Shown here one piece after another: positions 1 through 5,189 of a stretch of 6,331 nt of DNA. The DNA comes from Legionella genomosp. 1 (GTDB taxonomy: Bacteria; Pseudomonadota; Gammaproteobacteria; Legionellales; Legionellaceae). The stretch covers positions 1 through 6,331 of the forward strand of contig CAMBDN010000146.1 of NCBI GenBank assembly GCA_945865355.1, given 5' to 3'. Under the pieces are notes generated by a model, which ran no database searches, was not told where the DNA came from, and saw only the letters and a list, made by a program, of their open reading frames with translations. The translations under genes and the position numbers were made by a program. The stretch's first letter is position 1. The number at the start of each line of letters is the position of its first letter.

Positions 1-123
1 TTAGGCAATTAGGCAATTAGGCAATTAGGCAATTAGGCAATTAGGCAATTAGGCAATTAGGCAATTAGGCAATTAGGCAATTAGGCAATTAGGCAATTAG
101 GCAATTAGGCAATTAGGCAATTA
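1..123. repeat. 8-bp tandem repeat array, unit TTAGGCAA
   Basis: Fifteen identical copies of TTAGGCAA fill positions 1-120, followed by a partial TTA. The array starts at the first base of the window, so it may continue to the left. Because 8 is not a multiple of 3, every frame meets TAG on the plus strand and TAA on the minus strand, so the array cannot be coding. Perfect identity over 15 copies suggests recent expansion by slipped-strand mispairing, as in bacterial VNTR loci. No function is visible. Confidence 0.97.
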
Positions 124-279
124 TTTGAGGAAATTGCTATAAAATCAGAGTATTATTCCTTCTGCGTTATTGATAAAATTTAAAAATTTCGCCGTAGTCT
201 CTTTCTCACCGCAAGTCTAAAGCATTTAGCGACAGCGACTAGTTAGTCGCTGTCACTTCATAGTTTTTACAAAACCACG
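124..279. other. intergenic stretch between repeat array and OTU gene
   Basis: This AT-rich stretch has no convincing ORF. It holds a small stem (CTAAA at 217-221, loop GCA, TTTAG at 225-229) immediately beside the larger hairpin at 231-254. Nothing else was recognised. Confidence 0.7.
231..254 (-). terminator. hairpin downstream of the OTU gene
   Basis: GACAGCGACT (231-240) and AGTCGCTGTC (245-254) form a perfect 10-bp stem around AGTT. It lies 25 bp past the stop of the minus-strand gene at 280. Transcription leaving that gene would meet the hairpin, then a second small stem at 217-229. No uninterrupted U tract follows on the minus strand, so this is a terminator by position and stem strength rather than a textbook intrinsic one. 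It could instead be a 3'-end stability structure. Confidence 0.5.
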
Positions 280-1155
280 TCAGCCAATAACTGGAGCGGA
301 TGGTTGTTCCGCAGTCATCTCTTGATTAATTGGCCCAACTCGTTTCCCAAAGGTAGCTAGGAAGGGTTGTGCGATGGTGATTTCACTGGTGAATGAAAAC
401 TGATTATCTAGGGGTTGAATTGACGATTTATCTTCATTGTAAATAGACTCATCATCAGATTCATCTGACCCTCTATCCCCTGGAAAAGGCGTTTGTGGAC
501 GTGCAACCATCGGACGCTCTTGTTCTTCATAATTAGACCCGTCATCGGAATCAATGGACTTTTTTTCCTCAGGAATATCCGCCTGTGTGCGTTCAGCCAT
601 AAGACGGTCTTCTTCCACGAGCAAATTAAAATGTGTGTAACCATTGACATAAATGGCGTCAATAATTCGACCTGGGTGCATACATTCGTGAGAGTACATG
701 AGGGCCAGTTGGCTTGAGTCAACCGATATTTTTCGCCAAATATAGAGATTGATATCGTTTTCTTTCGCATAAAGTAACATGCTTTTGTATCCTAGCCACA
801 AGTTACCCCTGAATGCATTGATGTATTGTTCAGTGATCTCTTGTTCTTTGCAGTACAAACGTACGATCTCTTCTGCTTGCAGGAGCTCCGTTCGTCGCGC
901 TCTTATCCTCATTGCAACCTGGGAGGCGCTTATTCCAACCTGGCTATCGAGGTAAAGCAAAAAGTCTGATTCTTGATCGGTTTGTGGAGTTCCATTTGCA
1001 CCGGGTCTCCATGCTGGAAAAGCTTCCCTTGCACTGCGAAATATCGCGTCATATTCCATTTGCAAGATATCGCGTTGTTCTGAAAATTGATTATAGATTT
1101 CAGTATTGATGGCTTGAAATTCTCCGGTAGCTAATGCCGATTGAATTTCTTCCAC
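280..1155 (-). CDS. OTU-like deubiquitinase C-terminal half (frame open to 1341)
   Basis: OTU proteases cleave ubiquitin from proteins with a Cys-His-Asp/Asn centre. The frame from 1341 reads ...IAGDGSCGFTILEI..., matching the DGxC loop, and later GYTHFNLL, matching the catalytic His element (His codon 631-633). Between them lies about 200 residues of mostly helical-looking sequence, including LWLGYKSMLLYAKENDINLYIW. A long Cys-to-His interval recalls the Legionella Lot-type OTUs, from memory of that family. The only usable in-frame start is GTG at 1153-1155. A protein begun there (291 residues) lacks the cysteine and could not be a protease, so this is probably not the true start. After the His comes an acidic tail with two degenerate 30-residue repeats. 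It most likely acts on host ubiquitin after secretion; this is inferred, as bacteria lack ubiquitin. OTU assignment is fairly sure from motifs; substrate linkage is unknown. Confidence 0.75.
   Translation of the reverse strand: MEEIQSALATGEFQAINTEIYNQFSEQRDILQMEYDAIFRSAREAFPAWRPGANGTPQTDQESDFLLYLDSQVGISASQVAMRIRARRTELLQAEEIVRLYCKEQEITEQYINAFRGNLWLGYKSMLLYAKENDINLYIWRKISVDSSQLALMYSHECMHPGRIIDAIYVNGYTHFNLLVEEDRLMAERTQADIPEEKKSIDSDDGSNYEEQERPMVARPQTPFPGDRGSDESDDESIYNEDKSSIQPLDNQFSFTSEITIAQPFLATFGKRVGPINQEMTAEQPSAPVIG
421..600 (-). repeat. degenerate 90-bp tandem duplication in the OTU protein tail
   Basis: Copy 1 (600-511) and copy 2 (510-421) are adjacent and in register. Without gaps, 11 of the first 27 residues are identical (for example SIDSDDGSNYEE against SDESDDESIYNE), and about two thirds of the bases match over 78 aligned positions. 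Each copy begins with Met and carries R.Q...P followed by an acidic S/D cluster and Tyr. In the corrected protein they occupy about residues 427-456 and 457-486, directly after the catalytic His. Confidence 0.7.
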
Positions 1156-1298
1156 AAGATATTCCCGAGTTGCGGGATCGGCTACCAGGTTGATTAAACA
1201 ATTGACGAGCTCTTGGCGTGAAATCTCTAAGATAGTGAAGCCACAACTCCCATCTCCTGCTATTTTTTGTTCTGAAAAAAGTGCTGTATCACCGTTTG

Positions 1299-1877
1299 CT
1301 AAGATCGCTTCATACTGATGGTGATGTCTTTGGGGGAAGAACTACCCACGCTACCCTCGCTATCAGCAATGCAAGAAGAGGTAGCATCAAACGTGTTTTG
1401 ATGTTCACTGGAACATGCCTCATCGCAGGTATCGTCACCGTGCAAAGGATACTCTAGTTGCTCATAATCAATGAGATCCTCAGGAGCATTATCCCTTATA
1501 GTTGAATAACTGCTTGACGCATCATCGCTTTCACTATCGTATAGAGGCGTCTTTAGTAGTTTCTTATGAACAATATATCTTGATTTTTTGATCAGATTAT
1601 TTCGCCATACCTCAGACGGCTCTTGTCTTGGTGGATACTCTAAATCGCTACCTTCACTACTCGATGTCTCATCACGATTTTCTTGATCAGCAAAATAACC
1701 GGCTGGCAAAGGTATGGTATCTTCTTCGCTGGATGATTCGCTAGATACTTCATCGGGTGATTTTTTGCAAAACGTGCTGTACTCTTTTTCATACGATGCG
1801 CTTGATGTTACTGCATCAAAAAAGCGGATCGTATTTATTTTTTTAAAGCGAACTGACGGCAGGGGACTACGTCTCAT
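1299..1877 (-). CDS. N-terminal acidic half of split OTU protein
   Basis: This is a 192-residue frame with no recognisable domain of its own. The start ATG at 1875-1877 has an AAGG Shine-Dalgarno at 1884-1887, 6 nt away. After a basic N terminus (MRRSPLPSVRFKK) it becomes low-complexity and very rich in Ser, Asp and Glu, with clusters such as VSSESSSEED (residues 44-53), SSSEGSDLEYPP and YDSESDDASSSYS. A short basic patch (NNLIKKSRYIVHKKLLK) interrupts the acidic runs. The same S/D/E clusters and a 'DSDD.S.Y' motif recur in the tail of the downstream half, which supports a single ancestral gene. In its present frame it ends ...KDITISMKRS just after the C5 tract at 1332-1336. The corrected frame would read ...SSSPQRHHHQYEAILANGD and run into the protease. 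Acidic disordered N termini are common in host-directed effectors; secretion is inference. Confidence 0.65.
   Translation of the reverse strand: MRRSPLPSVRFKKINTIRFFDAVTSSASYEKEYSTFCKKSPDEVSSESSSEEDTIPLPAGYFADQENRDETSSSEGSDLEYPPRQEPSEVWRNNLIKKSRYIVHKKLLKTPLYDSESDDASSSYSTIRDNAPEDLIDYEQLEYPLHGDDTCDEACSSEHQNTFDATSSCIADSEGSVGSSSPKDITISMKRS
1332..1336 (-). other. C5 homopolymer, likely frameshift point
   Basis: The minus strand reads TCT TCC CCC AAA in the upstream frame. One extra C would shift reading into the downstream OTU frame (TCT TCC CCC CAA AGA). It is the longest single-base run in the 43-bp overlap where both frames are open. A Pro-tRNA on CCC could also slip back one base here, but no clear heptameric slippery site is present. 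Confidence 0.5.
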
Positions 1878-1926
1878 CTCTTGCCTTATTCTTTTTATAT
1901 GCCATTAGCGGTGAACGGAGAGCTCT

Positions 1927-1955
1927 ATCTTATCAAACCACCAACTTTGGTACAA
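1927..1955 (-). promoter_or_regulatory. candidate promoter for the split OTU gene
   Basis: On the minus strand, TTGTAC (1950-1955) is followed by a 17-nt spacer and TAAGAT (1927-1932). A TGA directly before the -10 fits an extended -10 (TGn). The -35 is poor at 3 of 6 matches. It lies about 50 bp upstream of the ATG at 1877. Weak to moderate prediction. Confidence 0.35.
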
Positions 1956-2004
1956 ATAAAAAGCAGACGAATCAAAAAATGACTCGAAAAATATCTGGTA
2001 ATAA

Positions 2005-2033
2005 TTTATACTACAATGACGATTTCGTATAAT
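2005..2033 (+). promoter_or_regulatory. candidate sigma70 promoter for the 642-residue protein
   Basis: A perfect TATAAT at 2028-2033 is preceded by TTTATA (2005-2010, 4 of 6 matches) with a 17-nt spacer. The start site would fall near 2040, only about 13 nt before the ATG at 2053, which makes a very short leader. The promoter lies in the divergent intergenic region shared with the OTU locus. Confidence 0.5.
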
Positions 2034-2052
2034 AATTAAGCGAAACCAACCC

Positions 2053-3981
2053 ATGAACAAGAAACCAGTGAAAAAAAAAGAACACAAAAGAGATGAAGAA
2101 TGGAGCTATTTAGCGCCCTACCCCAAGCCATCTGCCGGACAAAATATAGATCAATGGAAACAGTTGAAGCAAGAACAATTGAGGCAAGAAAAATTAGTCC
2201 GTCGGATTGAGTTTTTAGCAAAGTTATTGATGACAATTGTTCGCGCATTTCAGCTAATTTTCTTACCGATCACTTCTTTAATATCACTATTTCAAAAAAA
2301 AATTACAGAAAGAAAATGGCGTCAACGAGAAAGTGTTGTACCCGACGATGAAAAAATACCACCCATTCAACGCGCTGTTTTTGTTGCAGATAGCATGCAA
2401 GCAATGGATCAAAATTTTTATTATGTATTAAAACAGGGAAGACTTTGGTTTAAACCCATTGCAGCGCCGAAAAAAGGACCTTGGCGTCTTTTTGGTCCCG
2501 ATGGTCTTCCGTCTAACGGTAGGAAATTGACGTCCATAAGCAGTGATGGGGTAAACATCATCGCGATTGATGAAGAGAGGACTGTGCAATATGTACACTC
2601 TGATGCAATTGACTTTAACGTGTCTGAGACCGATTGGACAATCAACAATATTTCATTGGATTGGACCGATCGTTGGTTATCTATACCAATCATCGGTCGA
2701 ATCATAGGACTTCTTCGTGGCCATCAATTAAAATTACCTGAGGATTGTCAGGCTTTCGCTATATCTCAAAAAGGTCCAGAAACAGGGTATTACACCGATT
2801 TGAGCGGTAAACGACAACCTGAGCTTCTAGTCGGCGTTACAACATTATATACATTAAGTTCAAATGGACGAATATTTTTCGCAGATCCGTGGTTAGCAAA
2901 TGAATTTCGTAATGAAATCACAGCGCCTGAGGATGGACAATTTGTAGCACAATCAATGGCGGCAGCTGCATCCACTATTTTTTTGTATCGACAAGATAAG
3001 GATGGAACACCCTGCATGTATACCCGCTTTGCCGATTTTGATAGCTTAGGGAGTAACCCATTATTACCTGCAAGTTATAACGAAGATAATACCGTTTCAC
3101 TTGTCCGTCGATTACCCGCTGAAGATTGGCTCAAGCAACCGGAAATCGAGTTAAAAGGCCAAACCCAGTTAACCGCTAAAATTGCAATCATCCAAACAGG
3201 GCGTGGTCAACAAAATCGCCAACTTCGAGTTGAAGGAACAAACGCCAAAGGGCAACCAGGTTATCATTATAAGGGAGTCTATGAGCAAAAGTGGAAATTT
3301 GAAGTTGTTCCAGAACTACAACTTACGTTTGATCGTCGTAAAGATTTAAGAGCGCCCCCTCCCCCTCCCGTTGATCTTAAAATAGAACGCTTCACAACCC
3401 ATTCACCTTTACCATTACAACAAATCGAACTAAAGAAATTTCTGCGGCATGGACTTAGCGAACGTGGTCTTCATACGATCATTGAATTGACGCTAAAAAA
3501 TGGCGATATATTAGCGCTACCTTTATACGCCCGACGCGGATTAGCTCATTTTCTTGGCCGACGTAATAACTCACCCAACTGGCAACTGGTTTTGCCAAAA
3601 GAATACCGACAAGATCCGCGTCCAGAGGTTAAAGCAGTGATAAAAGCACTGTTTAACCATAAAACGGACATTTTGGTATCCATTGATGAAGCTCAAAATG
3701 GTGATATTACACTCTTTAATAAAAGCAGAGGATTCCGGTTTGAATTTACTAGCAAGCCCCCCACTGAAACGCTAACCATACCGGCTCCCTTGGAAAGGAA
3801 AAAATCAAGGAGCCGCAGACTGCCCCCCGCACATAGCACCACTCTTGGCAGTACAGCAGAGGGCTCATCCACACAGCCCCCTGATCAAAAACAATCACAA
3901 CGATTTTTTAGATCGCCTGATTTAAAAACACCAACAGACTCGGTAGACCAAACGATCGAACATAACAAAGGACCCCATTAA
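2053..3981 (+). CDS. membrane-anchored protein of unknown family, possibly beta-propeller
   Basis: I do not recognise this 642-residue protein. The N terminus is strongly basic (MNKKPVKKKEHKR) and includes a Gln/Lys-rich helical stretch (residues 33-50). It leads into one hydrophobic segment at about 54-80 (ending in LIFLPITSLISLF), a plausible membrane anchor or hairpin. A second short apolar patch is at about 209-222. Residues 105-330 alternate short beta-like phrases such as AVFVADS, NFYYVLKQGRLWF, NIIAIDEERTVQY, GYYTDLSGKR, TLYTLSSNGRIFFADPW and TIFLYRQDKDG, which resemble propeller blades. MYTRFADFDSLGSNPLL stands out as a possible signature (322-338). A PPPPP run at 435-439 precedes a second globular region (about 440-568). 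The tail from 570 is polar, Pro/Ser/Lys-rich and likely disordered. No strong Shine-Dalgarno precedes the ATG. Divergent pairing with an OTU protein and the basic, disordered ends would suit a secreted or surface protein. That is inference. Confidence 0.9.
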   Translation: MNKKPVKKKEHKRDEEWSYLAPYPKPSAGQNIDQWKQLKQEQLRQEKLVRRIEFLAKLLMTIVRAFQLIFLPITSLISLFQKKITERKWRQRESVVPDDEKIPPIQRAVFVADSMQAMDQNFYYVLKQGRLWFKPIAAPKKGPWRLFGPDGLPSNGRKLTSISSDGVNIIAIDEERTVQYVHSDAIDFNVSETDWTINNISLDWTDRWLSIPIIGRIIGLLRGHQLKLPEDCQAFAISQKGPETGYYTDLSGKRQPELLVGVTTLYTLSSNGRIFFADPWLANEFRNEITAPEDGQFVAQSMAAAASTIFLYRQDKDGTPCMYTRFADFDSLGSNPLLPASYNEDNTVSLVRRLPAEDWLKQPEIELKGQTQLTAKIAIIQTGRGQQNRQLRVEGTNAKGQPGYHYKGVYEQKWKFEVVPELQLTFDRRKDLRAPPPPPVDLKIERFTTHSPLPLQQIELKKFLRHGLSERGLHTIIELTLKNGDILALPLYARRGLAHFLGRRNNSPNWQLVLPKEYRQDPRPEVKAVIKALFNHKTDILVSIDEAQNGDITLFNKSRGFRFEFTSKPPTETLTIPAPLERKKSRSRRLPPAHSTTLGSTAEGSSTQPPDQKQSQRFFRSPDLKTPTDSVDQTIEHNKGPH

Positions 3982-4004
3982 AAAAGACTTGCGCTTCAGC
4001 GCAA
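3980..4004. terminator. hairpin with A tract after the 642-residue gene
   Basis: TTGCGC (3989-3994) and GCGCAA (3999-4004) form a perfect 6-bp stem with a TTCA loop, 7 bp past the stop codon. Six A residues (3980-3985) lie on the left side, so the U tract would serve minus-strand transcription. On the plus strand the stem is followed only by TTAGG. By position it should end the plus-strand gene, but its polarity fits a minus-strand or bidirectional terminator better. Confidence 0.45.
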
Positions 4005-4051
4005 TTAGGTCGCACATTGTTGCTTTCAGATAATTGATGAGAGAGCCTATG

Positions 4052-4080
4052 TTGTCACCATTATTGGTGTAAACTAATAC
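4052..4080 (+). promoter_or_regulatory. candidate promoter upstream of the DUF1415 gene
   Basis: TTGTCA (4052-4057, 5 of 6 matches) is separated by 17 nt from TAATAC (4075-4080, 3 of 6). The spacer region carries a small palindrome, CACCA (4056-4060), loop TTAT, TGGTG (4065-4069), which overlaps the -35 and could bind a regulator. The site lies 33 bp before the ATG. Confidence 0.35.
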
Positions 4081-4113
4081 AACCCTATTCCAACCTGCTG
4101 AGATCAATACATC

Positions 4114-4653
4114 ATGACGTCTGATGAACAAATAATCGAGCACACAGAAAATTGGTTGCGTTCATTTATTATTAAGCTAAATATTTGCCCCTTTGCCAAA
4201 CGCGAAGTTGAAAGGGGTACGCTACGAATACAAGTTATTCATACGCCAAAGCAACAGCAAGCGATGGAAGAACTCGTGATGGAAATGATTTTCCTCGATA
4301 AAAATGATTCTGTTGAAACCACCCTACTGATTTTTCCAACATTATTTAAGGATTTTTTTAACTATCTGGACTTTGTAGAGATGGCCGAATTGTTAACTCG
4401 CGAGCAAGGATATGAAGGCATTTACCAACTGGCAACCTTTCATCCTGACTATTGCTTTGCTGATGCCGAAGTCAATGATGTAGCCAACTATACCAACCGC
4501 TCCCCCTACCCTATGCTTCATATATTGCGAGAAGAACGTTTAGAAAAGGCAATCGCATATTACGGTGACACTGAAAGCATACCCGCTAATAATATCACCA
4601 AGTTACGAGAGCTTGGTTTAAAGAAAATAGAAGCCTTATTAGCTAACCTATAA
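4114..4653 (+). CDS. DUF1415 family protein
   Basis: This 179-residue protein matches the DUF1415 family in length and landmarks. It has LNICPFAK at 22-29 with the conserved Cys, ATFHPDYCFA at 107-116, and TNRSPYPMLHILREE at 127-141. The family is widespread in proteobacteria as a small, probably cytosolic protein whose biochemical role is not established, so none is assigned here. There is no signal peptide or membrane segment. The ATG at 4114 is the first in frame. It has no strong Shine-Dalgarno; a GAG about 13 nt upstream is a weak candidate. The gene stands alone, 132 bp after the preceding gene and 224 bp before the cold-shock gene, so it is probably transcribed by itself. Family assignment is confident. 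Confidence 0.9.
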   Translation: MTSDEQIIEHTENWLRSFIIKLNICPFAKREVERGTLRIQVIHTPKQQQAMEELVMEMIFLDKNDSVETTLLIFPTLFKDFFNYLDFVEMAELLTREQGYEGIYQLATFHPDYCFADAEVNDVANYTNRSPYPMLHILREERLEKAIAYYGDTESIPANNITKLRELGLKKIEALLANL

Positions 4654-4678
4654 AGATTTGTACTCAAAACGCTCATAC

Positions 4679-4759
4679 GTCATCTCGAGCGAAGCAAGAA
4701 ATCGCTTGAATGCCACACGGAATGAATGGCAAAGATCCTTCGCCGCAAGCTTCCCTGAC
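4679..4759. repeat. decayed dispersed intergenic repeat (relic)
   Basis: The left edge GTCATCTCGAGCGAAGCAAG and the right part GGCAAAGATCCTTCGCCGCA resemble the ends of non-coding dispersed repeats ('GTCAT..CGAGCGAAG' and 'AAAGATCCTTCGC...GAC') seen across intracellular gammaproteobacteria and Rickettsiales. An internal inverted pair, TGCCA (4711-4715) and TGGCA (4727-4731), is present. There is only one diverged copy here, so the identification is by resemblance. Confidence 0.4.
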
Positions 4760-4785
4760 CGCTTTTTCTGATGATTTCTAAATAT

Positions 4786-4804
4786 TTTCAATAAATTATT
4801 GAAA
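4786..4804. promoter_or_regulatory. AT-rich palindrome upstream of the cold-shock promoter
   Basis: TTTCAATAA (4786-4794) and TTATTGAAA (4796-4804) are perfect inverted 9-mers around a single A. The palindrome ends 14 bp before the -35 of the promoter at 4819. Its position suits an activator or repressor site, or an UP-element-like AT tract. No specific regulator is recognised. Confidence 0.4.
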
Positions 4805-4818
4805 TAAATTGGGATATG

Positions 4819-4847
4819 TTGGCATTATCCATTCAAAGTGTTACAAT
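4819..4847 (+). promoter_or_regulatory. sigma70 promoter of the cold-shock gene
   Basis: TTGGCA (4819-4824) and TACAAT (4842-4847) each match consensus at 5 of 6 positions and are separated by exactly 17 nt. The start would fall near 4854, giving a leader of about 24 nt to the ATG at 4878. This is the clearest promoter in the window. Confidence 0.75.
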
Positions 4848-4877
4848 GGCGCTCCAGCTTATTAGGAATAATTGAAA

Positions 4878-5084
4878 ATGTCAGAAAAAGTTCGTGGTAC
4901 AGTTAAATGGTTTAACGAAAGCAAAGGCTTTGGTTTCATCGAAAGTAATGGTAAAGATTATTTTGTTCACTTCAGTGCAATCCAAAGCAACGGTTTCAAA
5001 ACCTTAGCTGAAGGTGCTGCTGTAATGTTTAAAGCAGGACAAGGTCAAAAAGGTCCTCAAGCAGAAGAAGTCGAAGTAGTATAA
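4878..5084 (+). CDS. csp: CspA-family cold-shock protein
   Basis: This is a 68-residue single-domain cold-shock protein that binds single-stranded RNA or DNA and melts RNA structure in the cytosol. The fold is shown by VKWFN (9-13), the RNP1 motif KGFGFI (16-21), the RNP2 motif FVHF (29-32) and a GxxV...KAGQGQKGPQAEEV ending that matches the family. Length is typical. I chose ATG 4878 over an in-frame TTG at 4872, because MSEKVRGTVKWF matches how family members begin and AGGA lies at 4864-4867, about 10 nt upstream. The gene has its own promoter at 4819-4847. The leader is too short for the long 5' UTR thermosensor of E. coli cspA, so it may be a constitutive or growth-phase member (CspC/CspE-like). 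The exact paralogue cannot be decided. Confidence 0.95.
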   Translation: MSEKVRGTVKWFNESKGFGFIESNGKDYFVHFSAIQSNGFKTLAEGAAVMFKAGQGQKGPQAEEVEVV

Positions 5085-5102
5085 AGTAATTTAGCTTAAG
5101 CG

Positions 5103-5136
5103 CCATCCTGGAAAAGCATTAGCTTTATCAGGATGG
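5103..5136 (+). terminator. hairpin terminator after the cold-shock gene
   Basis: CCATCCTG (5103-5110) pairs with CAGGATGG (5129-5136). Inside, AAAGC (5113-5117) pairs with GCTTT (5122-5126) around ATTA, giving a near-continuous stem of about 15 bp. It starts 19 bp past the stop codon. Only a weak T stretch (TTGC) follows, so it may work as a terminator or as 3'-end protection. The gene on the far side (5190-5504) converges on it. Confidence 0.6.
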
Positions 5137-5189
5137 TTGCAAGCTTTCGATCTATTGAAATACACTACAACATAACCCGTTGATGCTAT

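Larger units (their letters stand above)
280..1877 (-). pseudogene. frameshifted OTU-domain cysteine protease (composite gene)
   Basis: Two minus-strand frames join into one sensible protein. The upstream frame (1877 to 1299) ends in TAG. The downstream frame is open from 1341 to its TGA at 280, but the part from 1341 to 1156 contains no ATG, GTG or TTG. That startless part encodes the OTU cysteine loop (Asp 1252-1254, Cys 1243-1245). The frames overlap at 1299-1341, and the overlap includes a C5 run on the minus strand (1332-1336). Adding one C there gives a continuous 532-residue protein: acidic Ser-rich N terminus, about 1-185; OTU domain, about 189-425 (D209, C212, H416); tandem-repeat acidic tail, 427-486; and a C-terminal end. 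The break may be a real inactivating or phase-variable mutation, ribosomal slippage, or a sequencing error. I cannot tell these apart from the sequence alone. Confidence 0.75.

Noticed and set aside
1..123. Eukaryotic (nematode-like TTAGGC) telomere
   Set aside because: The unit is 8 bp, TTAGGCAA, not TTAGGC, and the flanking genes are plainly bacterial (Shine-Dalgarno sites, Csp, BON lipoprotein).
408..770. 120-codon minus-strand frame
   Set aside because: It overlaps the OTU frame on the same strand. The other frame has clear OTU motifs and the duplicated tail, so this one is a shadow.
1868..1905. 12-codon frame starting at ATG 1905 on the minus strand (MAYKKNKARDET)
   Set aside because: It has no Shine-Dalgarno and ends at once. 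The start at 1877 has a well-spaced AAGG. A second frameshift there is possible but unsupported.
2421..3017. Minus-strand frames of 94 and 75 codons inside the 642-residue gene
   Set aside because: They are antisense to a long, well-formed coding frame and have no recognisable domain.
4001..4009. Single GCAATTAGG matching the left-edge repeat unit
   Set aside because: A lone 9-base match in AT-rich DNA can be chance. It sits at the edge of a hairpin and is not repeated.
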